A stretch of DNA of 64,000 nucleotides from an uncultured Lachnospiraceae bacterium (GTDB lineage: Bacteria; Bacillota; Clostridia; Lachnospirales; Lachnospiraceae): assembly GCA_947632515.1 (NCBI GenBank), contig CANRPO010000006.1:54069-118068 (forward strand), in the 5' to 3' direction. Shown in pieces: positions 8,229 to 17,222 of the stretch. The translations under genes were made by a program, and so were the position numbers. Below the pieces are notes generated by a model. The model was not told the DNA's origin and made no database searches. It was given only the letters and a program-made list of their open reading frames with translations. Every line of letters starts with the position of its first letter. The stretch's first letter is position 1.

Positions 8229-9653
8229 TTACGGACGCAAAACCTTCCTGTACTGCGCCTGTTCCTCCAAGAGTCTCCGATACAGCGCCTCGTCCATCTC
8301 TCCCGACTCTCCGCCCGCGCAGTAAGCCTCGCTCTTGATGTCCGTCCATGTCTCAAAATCGCACACATAGACGGTCAGCTCGGACAGATCCCGCCCGTAT
8401 GCGCCGAACTGATCCGCGTTGACGCCTCTGACGAGCGGTCTGCCATCCTTATCCAGAACCACCGCCCAGCCGCTCTCATTCTCCGGAGAGATGACATGTA
8501 CCGTCACCTCGCCGGGCGACACCTCCACAGACTTCAATCCCCAGCCCGCCCCGTTGGTCTCATCGACACGGATCTCCGAGCCGCCATTGACATCCCGCGT
8601 GATCTCAATGGGCTCTGTAAACTCCCATCTGCCCGCAGCCTTATAGTCTCCGCTGTAAACATAGCCTTTAAACCCGGTGATCGCAAGCTCCATCCGAAAG
8701 TTTCCGGGGAGCTCATACTGCCCGAACCAATCGTCATAATTTTCCTCCGTCACCTCGATGCCCTCGAAAACTTCCCCGCGGGTCGCCGCCGTCCTCTCCC
8801 CTTCCTCGCACGCCCGGTCATATTTTCTGCTGTCCACACGAATGCTGTCGTAGTCGATCCGCATGACGCCCTCGAAAGTGTGCTCATTCATGAGTCTGCC
8901 CTCGATCTGCCTGCCGCCGCTTACCAGCTCGTCCCCGGCGTCGCGGAAACTGTACCGCTCCTCCGTCCACACTGTCAGAATCTGCCTGTGCGGTTCGTCC
9001 TGCATAAAGGCGAATTCCGGGAAGGGCGTCTCACTCTCCACGCGCACGCCAATCTGAATTGACTGATTGGAGGCATAGTACTCGGCAAGCGTCACCGTGA
9101 GTCCCTGATCCGCAGCCTGATACTGCGGTCTGTCGCTCTCACTTTGCTCGTCCTGCAAGCCTTCTTCGCCCATTTCTCCCTGTTCTGCCGTTCCTGTCTG
9201 CCCCTGCGCTCCGTCCGTGTCCTGTCCGTCTGCAGTATCGCCGTTTTCTCCGCTTTCCGGCGTATCAACTGCCGTCTCTTCTCCCCGCAGTGAGACGATC
9301 TCCTCCTCCGGTATGCCGCTGTAGACAAACAATCCACGCAGTTTCCCGAAAATACCGCCGACTACAGGCAGTTCCTCAGCCAGCGACGGATTCGCCGCGC
9401 AGAAGATCACCGCCAGCGCCATGACCGCTGCCGTCACGCCAAAACCGGCCGCCGCCCGCCTCAGAGCGAGTCTGCCTCTCCCCGCGCCGTCTTTTCTACG
9501 GTTTCCGCCTTCTCTGACGCCCTGTCTCTGTCTGTCCGCCCTCTCTCTGATCTCGTCGTAGGCGCTCTGTATTTTCTGTCCGATGAGCCGGCTGTCCGAC
9601 AGATCCGCCCCAAGGATCTGTCTCAACTCTTCATCTGAATATGCTCTTTTCAT
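8229..9653 (-). CDS. DUF4179 anti-sigma factor
   Basis: This 474-residue membrane protein is the likely anti-sigma factor for the ECF sigma encoded just upstream. The first 70 residues are charged and cytoplasmic (MKRAYSDEELRQIL). A single transmembrane helix lies near 75-97 and the rest is extracellular, with a low-complexity acidic Gly/Glu/Asp/Gln-rich stretch around 135-190. This is the standard arrangement of DUF4179 proteins. AGGGAG precedes the start at 9653, preferred over the longer frame to 9680. The 112-base gap to the sigma gene on the same strand supports a two-gene operon. The signal sensed by the outer domain is unknown. Confidence 0.85.
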   Translation of the reverse strand: MKRAYSDEELRQILGADLSDSRLIGQKIQSAYDEIRERADRQRQGVREGGNRRKDGAGRGRLALRRAAAGFGVTAAVMALAVIFCAANPSLAEELPVVGGIFGKLRGLFVYSGIPEEEIVSLRGEETAVDTPESGENGDTADGQDTDGAQGQTGTAEQGEMGEEGLQDEQSESDRPQYQAADQGLTVTLAEYYASNQSIQIGVRVESETPFPEFAFMQDEPHRQILTVWTEERYSFRDAGDELVSGGRQIEGRLMNEHTFEGVMRIDYDSIRVDSRKYDRACEEGERTAATRGEVFEGIEVTEENYDDWFGQYELPGNFRMELAITGFKGYVYSGDYKAAGRWEFTEPIEITRDVNGGSEIRVDETNGAGWGLKSVEVSPGEVTVHVISPENESGWAVVLDKDGRPLVRGVNADQFGAYGRDLSELTVYVCDFETWTDIKSEAYCAGGESGEMDEALYRRLLEEQAQYRKVLRP

Positions 9654-9765
9654 AGTGACTCCCTTCTTCCTTCTCTCCATGCTGCTCTCTTAGCAGTATG
9701 CGCCCTGCTTTTTCGCTGCGGTGCTCTTCTCTCTCCCCGTGCCGCCCTACCCCGGCATTTCCCAC

Positions 9766-10281
9766 TCAGATCGCCTTGCGCAGCTGTTCCTTGCCCCGCC
9801 GCAGCCTGCTCTTCACCGTGTTCTCATTGATCCTCAATATCGCTGCGATCTGCGCTATACTGTACTGCTCCCCGAAATACAGCTGAAAGATCATGCGGCT
9901 GTCCTCCGGGAGCTGTTTCAGCAGATCGTGAAACTCCAGATCGCTCTGCGCCTCAACACCTTGAGAACCGCCCTGCGGCGAGTACCGCTCATACTCCTCC
10001 GCGCTCAGATCATATGCGGACTGTCTCTTACTCTGCCTGTAGATCCCGGTGCAGTTGTTGAGCAGGATGCGCGTAAGCCACGTCTTGAAATACTCAGGTT
10101 TGCGCAGCTCGTGGATATGCTCGAAGGCGTCCAGAATCGTATCCTGCAGGGCGTCCGCCACATCCTCCTCCCTTTTCAGATAGGCGAAGGCGATCCTCTT
10201 CATACTCTCCTTATTGTCTTCCATCAAGCGGATAAATGCCTCTGCGTCCCCGCTTTTTGCTCTTTTGATCAGTTGTGTCAT
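9766..10281 (-). CDS. ECF RNA polymerase sigma factor
   Basis: This is a 171-residue sigma-70 family factor of the extracytoplasmic-function type. Sigma region 2 spans about 8-78 (DVADALQDTILDAFEH) and region 4 about 118-168, with a helix-turn-helix containing SIAQIAAILRINENTVKSRL. There is no region 3, as expected for ECF factors. AGGGG lies six bases before the ATG at 10281, and the upstream extension to 10392 is rejected. It is paired with the DUF4179 protein, which should hold it at the membrane until a signal arrives. The terminator at 10390-10430 separates it from the hydrolase gene. Confidence 0.93.
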   Translation of the reverse strand: MTQLIKRAKSGDAEAFIRLMEDNKESMKRIAFAYLKREEDVADALQDTILDAFEHIHELRKPEYFKTWLTRILLNNCTGIYRQSKRQSAYDLSAEEYERYSPQGGSQGVEAQSDLEFHDLLKQLPEDSRMIFQLYFGEQYSIAQIAAILRINENTVKSRLRRGKEQLRKAI

Positions 10282-10387
10282 GTTTTCCCCTATTCCGAAG
10301 CGCCGATCCGCGGTTCTGTCGCTCCTTACACCCATTAGACGAAGCAGGCCGTCTTCAGGTTGCATCGAATTTATTTTTTCAAAAAAG

Positions 10388-10430
10388 CACAAAAAAACCT
10401 TAAGGATACGTCGCTCCCTAAGGTTTTCAT
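10388..10430 (-). terminator. Terminator after the alpha/beta hydrolase gene
   Basis: On the minus strand AAAACCTTA and TAAGGTTTT form the stem and TTTTTTT follows. It ends the hydrolase transcript before the ECF sigma gene. Confidence 0.75.
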
Positions 10431-10460
10431 TCTGTCAGATCTGTACAAAACCGCGCGCTC

Positions 10461-11210
10461 TTATCTGTCCGCACCGTCCGTGCGCACAAACGCGGCGGTC
10501 ATCTCGGCCACGCGCCTGTCGCCTGCCTCCGTAAAACCGTGTCCCTCTCCCGCGAAGACCCGCAGCACGGCGTCGGGATAACGTTTCGCCGCCTGTTCGC
10601 TGTAGGAGACGGGCACCACGTCGTCCGCGTCGCCGTGTACGATCAGCACCGGCTTGTCGAAACCTTCCGCCTGTTCCTCCCACTTTAGATCGTACAGCGT
10701 CTCCACATATGCCTTTCCCAGCGTCATATCCCAGAAGGGAATCTCCTCCGGAATGTCCGCCGCGTGCGGAAACTGCCTGATCCAGTCGTCCGCGATACAG
10801 AAGGCGGGATATTTCAGAATCAGGCCCCTTATCTGAGCCTTGCGTTCCCCGGCCGCCATAGCGGACACCATACCGCCCTGACTGGAACCGAACAGATAGA
10901 TCTGCTCCTTATCGACCCAATTTAGGAATCTGACCTCGTCCAGCACCGCCAGCAGATCCTGTTTCTCGGTGAACAGCGTCATGGATGTGGTCGGAAAACC
11001 GCTCGTGTCTCTGTTGCTGCCGCCGCAGAAATTCAAAGCGACCGCCCCGATCCCCTCGGACGCCAGATATTCGCCCAGATACGCATGATCCGAGGCATGA
11101 CCGTTGTAACCGTGGCTGACGATGACCATCGGGTGCTTGCCGCCGCCCTCCGGGCGATACAGCACGCCGTCCACTCTTCTCCCGTGATGAGGTATGATGA
11201 TTGTCTCCAT
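10461..11210 (-). CDS. Alpha/beta hydrolase (dienelactone hydrolase/S9-like)
   Basis: This 249-residue serine hydrolase has a complete catalytic triad: the nucleophile Ser in GSSQGG, Asp in VHGDADDVV and His in GEGHGF. An oxyanion-loop SHGYNG is also present. The lack of a signal peptide places it in the cytoplasm. AAGGAGGG precedes the ATG at 11210 at ideal distance; the frame open to 11327 is not used. Esterase and peptidase members of this group cannot be told apart by eye. It lies 85 bases after a nitroreductase gene on the same strand and could be cotranscribed. Confidence 0.88.
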   Translation of the reverse strand: METIIIPHHGRRVDGVLYRPEGGGKHPMVIVSHGYNGHASDHAYLGEYLASEGIGAVALNFCGGSNRDTSGFPTTSMTLFTEKQDLLAVLDEVRFLNWVDKEQIYLFGSSQGGMVSAMAAGERKAQIRGLILKYPAFCIADDWIRQFPHAADIPEEIPFWDMTLGKAYVETLYDLKWEEQAEGFDKPVLIVHGDADDVVPVSYSEQAAKRYPDAVLRVFAGEGHGFTEAGDRRVAEMTAAFVRTDGADR

Positions 11211-11295
11211 TTTGAAACCCTCCTTTGCCATCGGAACGAAACGTCCCGCATTCTTCCGGCTCCTCAGTCCTCCGTCCGGGCTGTCCGCCTGTCTG

Positions 11296-11826
11296 CTACA
11301 GATACGACACCTGTTTGTCCCTGTCAAATCCGTGAGGTTCCTTCGTCACCGCCTTGTGGCCGACCGCGATCGCGATCTCGTAACGATAGCCCTTCGGGAA
11401 TTTCAACGCGTCCGCAAAATATGCCTTCTTCTCTCCCGACAGCGCGTCCTTGACGCAGCCGATGATCAGACTGCCGAGTCCCATGCCTTCCGCCGCGACC
11501 GCGATATTCTCCACCGCGATGCCCGCGTCAATGCTGCTCCAATAGTATTCCTCGTCCGCGCTTAAGAAAAGCACCGTGGGCGCGCTGTAATAGAAGTTTT
11601 GCTGCGGATCTTTGATGTCCCGCAGACTGTTCTTAAGTTCTTCCAATTCAGCGAGGATCGGGTTGTCGCCGTTCACCACGGTGATATGGATCTCCTGTTT
11701 ATTTGCCGCCGTGGGCGCCTGCAATCCTGCCAGGATCAGGCTGTCCAGCTCTTCCTTCGTCAGTTTCTCATCCGTGTAGCCACGGGTGGAACTCCTCTTT
11801 TCGATTGCCTGTAATACTTCGTTCAT
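11296..11826 (-). CDS. Nitroreductase family protein
   Basis: This is a 176-residue FMN-dependent oxidoreductase of the nitroreductase fold. The N-terminal FMN-phosphate motif is EKRSSTRGYTDE (about residues 8-19). The middle segment VENIAVAAEGMGLGSLIIGC, with the C-terminal PKGYRYEIAIAVGHK, is typical of the family. GGAGGG precedes the ATG at 11826. Substrates in this family range from nitroaromatics to quinones and flavins, so no specific reaction can be assigned. A good extended -10 promoter lies upstream at 11937-11945. Confidence 0.9.
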   Translation of the reverse strand: MNEVLQAIEKRSSTRGYTDEKLTKEELDSLILAGLQAPTAANKQEIHITVVNGDNPILAELEELKNSLRDIKDPQQNFYYSAPTVLFLSADEEYYWSSIDAGIAVENIAVAAEGMGLGSLIIGCVKDALSGEKKAYFADALKFPKGYRYEIAIAVGHKAVTKEPHGFDRDKQVSYL

Positions 11827-11936
11827 TGTTTTCCCTCCAATCACACGGCAGCCCCGTCTGCCGTAAACTGTATTTTTCTTTTCTTTAAATTGTACCACGA
11901 TCCATAGGTTTTGTCAGTGATAAATATTCTTTGACC

Positions 11937-11945
11937 ATTATATCA
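11937..11945 (-). promoter_or_regulatory. Extended -10 promoter of the nitroreductase gene
   Basis: TGATATAAT on the minus strand is a perfect extended -10 element. No good -35 is visible. It overlaps the region just past the Gfo/Idh stop. Confidence 0.5.
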
Positions 11946-11948
11946 AAT

Positions 11949-13046
11949 TTAATTATGCCATATCTGCCTTTCACTGTGTACTTTTTCGCCGGATGCGTCC
12001 GCCTCCCGCAGAAGAATCGCCATGTAGGCGTCCTGCAGCGCCTCCCGCAAAGGATACGGCTCGCCGCCCGCCCCTCTCACGTAAGCGGCCATGCGCTGCA
12101 TCAGCAACGCCACCGCAGTCTCGTCCTGTGACAGGCCGCACGCTCCGAAGGGCGGGCTGTAGAGACTTTCCCCTTCAAACACCGCATCCGTGACTTCCTC
12201 TATCCTGTGCAGATTCGGGTTGTCGTACGCCCGCTCCACCGTCCGCTTTTCCACCCGCAGCTTTGATACTGCCGGCTCGTTCTTTTCGTCCAGATAGTAT
12301 ACCGTGTCATCAACGATCTCTCCGCGGCTCCCCTGCAGTTTCAGCGTGTTCTTTCTGATCGGTGAGCGATACTGCTCGGAATCAAAATCGTACAGCGCCA
12401 CCTTGCCGTCCGCAAATTCAAAGGCTGCTACAGTGCGTTTCTTATCCGCGATCCTGCCGTCCTTGTAGGAGTCGTATCTCGTCAGCGTCTCCGTGGTCGG
12501 GAAGAGATAGGTCTTCGCCGACACCGTAAAAGCCGTATCCAGCGCAACTCTCAGCATTGCCCGCATGAGGCTCGCCCCGTGATACTCGTGAGCGAGGGAA
12601 ATGTTCAGACAATCCGGCTCACCGATCAGCCCGCAGTCGATGACCCGGAGCAGCGCGCTGTATTCAGGATAGGCCGTATACTGCTCCGCCACCGCCGGTT
12701 TATACCCCCGCTCATGCATATCCCGGAGACGGTTCAGCGTCCCGATGTCTGACGCCGCAGGCGTCTCGCACAGAACGGGAACACCGCGCTCAAGCCATGC
12801 TATCCCCACCTCTGCGATGGACGCCTTGTTGACCGCCACCACCGCGAAATCCGCCTGACATTGCATGCACTCCTCTATCGAGGTCGTGGTATGGATATGG
12901 TGTTCCTCCGCGATCCTGTGCGCCTTCTCCTGTGTCCTGCAGTACATCGCACACAGTTCGAATATCTCCGGCAGCGCTTTTGCCACCCTGACGTAAAAGA
13001 GGGACCGCCAGCCTGAACCTACAATGATAAATCTGATCTTATCCAT
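11949..13046 (-). CDS. Gfo/Idh/MocA family oxidoreductase with altered EKP motif
   Basis: This 365-residue protein has an N-terminal Rossmann fold (FIIVGSGWRS) followed by the Gfo/Idh/MocA C-terminal domain. Family members oxidise or reduce sugars, cyclitols or their derivatives with NAD(P). The catalytic-lysine motif usually written EKP reads E94-T95-P96 here, so the usual lysine is missing and activity may be changed or lost. Start 13046 has AGGGAAG upstream. Only one base separates it from the stop of the second Gfo/Idh gene, so the two are translationally linked and may form a hetero-oligomer or act on the same substrate. Confidence 0.88.
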   Translation of the reverse strand: MDKIRFIIVGSGWRSLFYVRVAKALPEIFELCAMYCRTQEKAHRIAEEHHIHTTTSIEECMQCQADFAVVAVNKASIAEVGIAWLERGVPVLCETPAASDIGTLNRLRDMHERGYKPAVAEQYTAYPEYSALLRVIDCGLIGEPDCLNISLAHEYHGASLMRAMLRVALDTAFTVSAKTYLFPTTETLTRYDSYKDGRIADKKRTVAAFEFADGKVALYDFDSEQYRSPIRKNTLKLQGSRGEIVDDTVYYLDEKNEPAVSKLRVEKRTVERAYDNPNLHRIEEVTDAVFEGESLYSPPFGACGLSQDETAVALLMQRMAAYVRGAGGEPYPLREALQDAYMAILLREADASGEKVHSERQIWHN

Positions 13047-13047
13047 T

Positions 13048-14196
13048 TCATCTTCCCTGTTTCTTCTTTGCAAGCCAAGTCTCAAACTGCCGCTCAAAGG
13101 CGAGCTCTTCCTCCGACCCCACGGCGGGGATCTCCACCATTCTCCTCTCCCACGACGACAGATATGCGGCATTGCTGATCAGCAGACTCTTCCTTCCCTC
13201 CGTTCCGGGGGCGATACCTACTCCGTTTCCCAGACACTCGTCGGCAAATCCCCGCAGGACCTTCTCGTAAGGTTTCTCCTCCTTCTCGGGAACAAGCTCC
13301 GTCCATGTGCCCTTGATCTTCTTAAAATAGTCGGTCGCATTCTTTCGGTAGTCCGCCTCCTTGCCGCCCATCTCCTGCGCCAGCTCTCCGATCCGCAGCT
13401 TTCCGTCCTCGCAGACGATCATGGCCTCCTCCAGAGAGATCTCCAGGCGATTGATCCCCGGCGCATCCCCGGTGGAGGAGATAAAAGTTCCCGTGGCGCC
13501 GTTCTCCCACTCCAGATACACCGTCACGTCGTCCTCCACTTCGATGTCATGAAAATGTCCTTCAATGCAGAAACCCTGTACGCGTGAGGGCATACCGCAG
13601 ATCCACTGCAGAAGGTCGAGATTGTGCGGGCACTGGTTTAAGAGGATTCCGCCGCCGTCCTTCTCCCAAGTGGCGTGCCAGGAGCTTGACGTGTAGTACT
13701 GCTCCGGCCTGTACCAGTCCGTCACAACCCAGTTGACCCTTTTCAATGCCCCATATCTGCCGCTATGCACCAGCTCATACAGTTTCCGATGGATCGGCAG
13801 CGTCCTCTGGTTGAACACCATGCCGAACACTTTGCCCGAACGGGCAGCCTCCTCCTCCATGATCCTCGCCTGCCTGCTGTACACCCCCGAAGGCTTGTCG
13901 CACAGCACATGCAGACCGTTTCTGAATGCCCTGACCGCCAACTCTTCGTGCGCGTAGTGGGGCGTCGCGATCACCACGGCGTCCAACGTCAGCTCCTTCC
14001 GCTCCACAGCCTCAAAAAGCGCGTCCGCCGTCTCATATACAGGCATTCCCGCCTCGATAGAGGGCAGAAGCATCTCCCGATAGGTGCCACGCACCCTCGT
14101 GATGGCGCTCAGTTCCATACCCCGTATCAACCCGTCCTGTATCAGGGACGCGTACTTACTTCCCATGTTCCCTACTCCGATCACCGCCGTTCGCAT
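13048..14196 (-). CDS. Gfo/Idh/MocA family oxidoreductase
   Basis: This 382-residue NAD(P)-dependent oxidoreductase has the Rossmann motif AVIGVGNMG at the N-terminus and an intact lysine motif D-K101-P, so it is the likely active member of the pair. The C-terminal domain contains the usual HNLDLLQWI and the GGILLNQCPH segment. AAGGAGG precedes the ATG. It is the middle gene of three on the minus strand (PanE-like, Gfo/Idh, Gfo/Idh). The substrate, perhaps a sugar or inositol derivative, is not evident. Confidence 0.9.
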   Translation of the reverse strand: MRTAVIGVGNMGSKYASLIQDGLIRGMELSAITRVRGTYREMLLPSIEAGMPVYETADALFEAVERKELTLDAVVIATPHYAHEELAVRAFRNGLHVLCDKPSGVYSRQARIMEEEAARSGKVFGMVFNQRTLPIHRKLYELVHSGRYGALKRVNWVVTDWYRPEQYYTSSSWHATWEKDGGGILLNQCPHNLDLLQWICGMPSRVQGFCIEGHFHDIEVEDDVTVYLEWENGATGTFISSTGDAPGINRLEISLEEAMIVCEDGKLRIGELAQEMGGKEADYRKNATDYFKKIKGTWTELVPEKEEKPYEKVLRGFADECLGNGVGIAPGTEGRKSLLISNAAYLSSWERRMVEIPAVGSEEELAFERQFETWLAKKKQGR

Positions 14197-14258
14197 CGTC
14201 TTCCTCCTTCTTCTTATCCGATCTCAGAACCGCTCCCTGTCATCCTGCCGGGCAGCCG

Positions 14259-15170
14259 TTACCGTCCGATTCCTTCCATTGCATGAACCATCTGCACCAT
14301 CAGCTGCTGCGTCGGCGCCTCTCTTCCCTGCTCCTTGGCAGCTCTCACCACCGCGCCGCTTATGAAGTCCACCTCCGTCTTCCTGCCGTTCTTGAGATCG
14401 GCATAGATGCTCGTATAGCCGCCCGGTGCATTGTTCAAATGGCTGCGAATGCGCTCCGTCTGCTCCGCCGCGTCAAAGAGATAGCCTTCTCCCTCGGCGG
14501 CGGCGCAAATCTCGCCGATCAGTTTCTTACAGATCTCCCACGCGCTCTCGTTCCCGGCTATATAACCCTGATTGACGCCCAGCACGCCCGAGAGCACGCT
14601 GGAGGAGGCGTTGATCATCAGCTTGTTCCACACCATCCGCCTGATATTGTCGCTGATCTTACAGGGAAATCCCGCCTGTTCAAACACTGCGGCGATCTCG
14701 GCAATCCCCGTAAATCCGCTGTCTATCGCGCCGATCGCCGTCTCGCCCAACCCGCTGTTCACGATGGTGTGCGCGTTTTCCCGGTAACTGCCCTGTGCGG
14801 TCGTGCCAAGCAAAATCCTCTTGGCGTCCGCAAATCGTTCAAGCACCGCCTCATGGCCTGCGCCGTTCTGCAAAGTGAGAAGCGCTGTGTCAGGACCGAT
14901 CAGCGCTCCGTTCTGCGCCAGCGCCTCCCCGGTCAGATAGGCTTTGGTAAACAGGATCACCAGATCCGCCGTTTCCTGCGCCTGACCGCTCAGAACAGCC
15001 GGCACATGGTATACAGACTCCGCGCCGTCCCTTTTCAGCACGATACCGTTCTCATTGATCTGCCTGACATGCGCCTCGTTATTTCCCACCAGAACGACCT
15101 GCGCGCACCGCGAGAGTTTCGCCCCATACAAAAGTCCCATAGCGCCGGGACCGATCACCGCAATCTTCAT
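14259..15170 (-). CDS. Ketopantoate reductase-like (ApbA/PanE) 2-dehydropantoate 2-reductase
   Basis: This 303-residue protein has the N-terminal NADPH site AVIGPGAMG and the C-terminal helical domain with VWNKLMINASSSVLSGVL, which carries the family's active-site lysine and asparagine. PanE reduces ketopantoate to pantoate in coenzyme A synthesis. Paralogues act on other 2-oxo acids, and the operon with two sugar-type oxidoreductases fits a paralogue as well as the housekeeping enzyme. GGAGGG precedes the start at 15170, and the frame open to 15356 is rejected because it crosses the divergent promoter region. Confidence 0.85.
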   Translation of the reverse strand: MKIAVIGPGAMGLLYGAKLSRCAQVVLVGNNEAHVRQINENGIVLKRDGAESVYHVPAVLSGQAQETADLVILFTKAYLTGEALAQNGALIGPDTALLTLQNGAGHEAVLERFADAKRILLGTTAQGSYRENAHTIVNSGLGETAIGAIDSGFTGIAEIAAVFEQAGFPCKISDNIRRMVWNKLMINASSSVLSGVLGVNQGYIAGNESAWEICKKLIGEICAAAEGEGYLFDAAEQTERIRSHLNNAPGGYTSIYADLKNGRKTEVDFISGAVVRAAKEQGREAPTQQLMVQMVHAMEGIGR

Positions 15171-15271
15171 AGTTCCCTCCGTTTTGAAACGCCTGCAGCG
15201 CTCCGTATTTCGTTGTCCGCTACTAAAATGATAGCATATCCGCCGCCGCATAGAAAGATAAAATATTCGTA

Positions 15272-15432
15272 TTGACACCCCCGTGATAAGACTTGTAATA
15301 TAAGTATTGGATTCACGGTAAAGATCGCGGCAGTCGCCAAATGGACGTGCAGGCACGTCCGCTTGGCCCGTTGCTCGCGGAAAGAACGCGAAACGCCTGA
15401 TTTCAGGCGGGCGTTTCAGAACGGAGGACAGG
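15272..15432 (+). promoter_or_regulatory. Promoter and structured leader of the flavodiiron gene
   Basis: A consensus -35 TTGACA (15272-15277) and TAATAT (15296-15301) are separated by 18 bases. The roughly 125-base leader contains three hairpins in a row: GGACGTGC/GCACGTCC (15343-15360), CGCG/CGCG around 15377-15391, and CGCCTGA/TCAGGCG (15394-15409). The last is 15 bases before the ribosome site GGAGGA. I do not recognise a known riboswitch. Confidence 0.6.
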
Positions 15433-16587
15433 ATGAAAATTACAGACGATATTCACTACATAGGCGTGGACGATCACGAGATCGACCTTTTCGAGGGGCA
15501 GTACGTTGTGGAGAACGGCATGGCGTACAATTCTTATGTGATTCCGGACGACAAGATTGCCGTCATGGATACGGTGGACGCTCATTTTGGCGGGAAATGG
15601 CTGCAAAATCTGAAACAGACAATCGGAGATCGAACGCCCGACTATCTGATCGTGCAGCACATGGAACCGGATCATTCCGCCAACATAGACGCTTTTGCGA
15701 AAACCTACCCCGATGCGGTCATCGTCGCCTCCGCGCCCGCTTTCACAATGATGAAACAGTTCTTCGGGTCAGACTATGCAGACAGACGACAGGTAATCAA
15801 GGAGGGCGACACCCTCGCCCTCGGCGCGCACACCCTGCAGTTTGTCGGCGCGCCGATGGTACACTGGCCTGAGGTCATGGTCACCTATGACAGTCACGAC
15901 AAGGTGCTGTTTTCCGCTGACGGTTTCGGCAAATTCGGCGCGCTGGACACGGACGAGGACTGGGCCTGTGAGGCCCGCCGCTACTATTTCGGCATCGTCG
16001 GCAAGTATGGCATGCAAGTGCAGAATCTTCTCAAGAAAGCCGCAGCTCTCGACATTCAGATGATCTGTCCTCTGCACGGTCCGATCTTAAAAGAAAATTT
16101 GGAGTATTATGTAAACCTATACCAGACATGGTCCTCCTACGGCGTGGAATCCGAGGGCATCATGATCGCCTACACCTCCGTCTACGGCCACACGAAAGCA
16201 GCCGTAGAGCTTCTCGCCGAGAAACTGACGGCGAAGGGCTGCCCCAAAGTCGTTGTGGCGGACCTTGCGCGCGAGGATATGGCTGAGTGCGTGGAAGACG
16301 CCTTCCGCTACGGCAAGCTGGTTCTCGCCACCACCACGTACAATACCGATATATTTCCGTTTATGCGGGAATTTATCAGCGATCTGACGGAACGCGGCTA
16401 TCAGAACCGCACCATAGCGCTGATCGAGAATGGTTCCTGGGCTCCCACAGCTGCGAAGGTCATGAGAGCCCGATTGGAATCCTGTAAGAATATCACGTTT
16501 GCGGAGCATACCGTACAGATCAAGTCTGCCCTCAATGGCGAGAGCAGGGCGCAGATCGAGGCGCTGGCGGAAGAGCTGACGCAGTAA
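15433..16587 (+). CDS. FprA-type flavodiiron protein (oxygen/NO reductase)
   Basis: This 384-residue A-type flavodiiron protein reduces oxygen to water, or nitric oxide to nitrous oxide, to protect anaerobes. The metallo-beta-lactamase-like domain has diiron ligands in H76-x-E78-x-D80-H81, H144 (MVHWPE), D163 (SADGFG) and H215 (CPLHGP). A flavodoxin domain starts near residue 243 with YTSVYGHTKAA as the FMN-phosphate loop. There is no rubredoxin domain, so a separate electron donor is needed. It has its own strong promoter and structured leader, is followed by a terminator, and lies next to a superoxide dismutase gene on the same strand. Confidence 0.95.
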   Translation: MKITDDIHYIGVDDHEIDLFEGQYVVENGMAYNSYVIPDDKIAVMDTVDAHFGGKWLQNLKQTIGDRTPDYLIVQHMEPDHSANIDAFAKTYPDAVIVASAPAFTMMKQFFGSDYADRRQVIKEGDTLALGAHTLQFVGAPMVHWPEVMVTYDSHDKVLFSADGFGKFGALDTDEDWACEARRYYFGIVGKYGMQVQNLLKKAAALDIQMICPLHGPILKENLEYYVNLYQTWSSYGVESEGIMIAYTSVYGHTKAAVELLAEKLTAKGCPKVVVADLAREDMAECVEDAFRYGKLVLATTTYNTDIFPFMREFISDLTERGYQNRTIALIENGSWAPTAAKVMRARLESCKNITFAEHTVQIKSALNGESRAQIEALAEELTQ

Positions 16588-16607
16588 CCCGAATAGATAT
16601 GTTATGT

Positions 16608-16645
16608 AAACCCCGCTGCCTTTACTGAACGGCTGCGGGGTTTCT
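16608..16645 (+). terminator. Terminator of the flavodiiron gene
   Basis: AAACCCCGC and GCGGGGTTT form the stem, followed by CTTCATGCATTTTT. It lies 20 bases after the stop codon. Confidence 0.8.
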
Positions 16646-16725
16646 TCATGCATTTTTCACGCGCCAAAAACGGCAGGCACATTTTGTGCTCCGCCGCATA
16701 GGAATAAAAGAAAAGAGTTTTTATC

Positions 16726-17217
16726 ATGTTTGACCGCTTTTTTCACAACTTCCTTCTCCACATCGCGGGAAACGGACGCCCTGCGGCTTTGGCGAACATC
16801 GTCGGAAACGCCGCCTATCCGAATCTGAACGGCACGGTGAGCTTTTATACCGTACCTAACAGAGGAACGGTCGTGGAGGTCGAGGTACACAACTTGCCGA
16901 ACGGCATGGACGGGAACCCGAATGCATTCTTCGGATTCCATATCCACGAGAACGGCGACTGTTCCGACTCCTTCCAAAACACCGGGAACCACTATAATCC
17001 CTCCGGCGCGGCTCATCCCTCCCATGCGGGCGATATGCCCCCGCTGATGTCCAACGGCGGCTACGCCTGGGCCGTCTTTTATGACGACCGTTTCACTCCC
17101 GCCGAGATCCTGAACCGATCCGTGGTCATACACAGGATGCCCGACGACTTTACCACCCGGCCTGCCGGAGACGCCGGGGAAAAGATAGGCTGCGGCGTCA
17201 TCAGATTCCCCGGCTAA
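16726..17217 (+). CDS. sodC: Cu/Zn superoxide dismutase without signal peptide
   Basis: This 163-residue protein keeps every metal ligand of the Cu/Zn superoxide dismutase family. Copper ligands are H72, H74, H89 and H136, zinc ligands H89, H97, H100 and D103, and C79/C156 form the likely disulfide. Motifs include FGFHIHENGDC and HPSHAGDMPPL. Most bacterial SodC proteins are exported, but this one has no clear signal peptide. The residue matching the substrate-guiding arginine before the last cysteine appears to be Lys153 (GEKIGCG). The ribosome site is modest (AAGAG). The gene follows fprA and converges with the broken chemoreceptor gene, five bases apart. Confidence 0.88.
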   Translation: MFDRFFHNFLLHIAGNGRPAALANIVGNAAYPNLNGTVSFYTVPNRGTVVEVEVHNLPNGMDGNPNAFFGFHIHENGDCSDSFQNTGNHYNPSGAAHPSHAGDMPPLMSNGGYAWAVFYDDRFTPAEILNRSVVIHRMPDDFTTRPAGDAGEKIGCGVIRFPG

Positions 17218-17222
17218 ACGCA

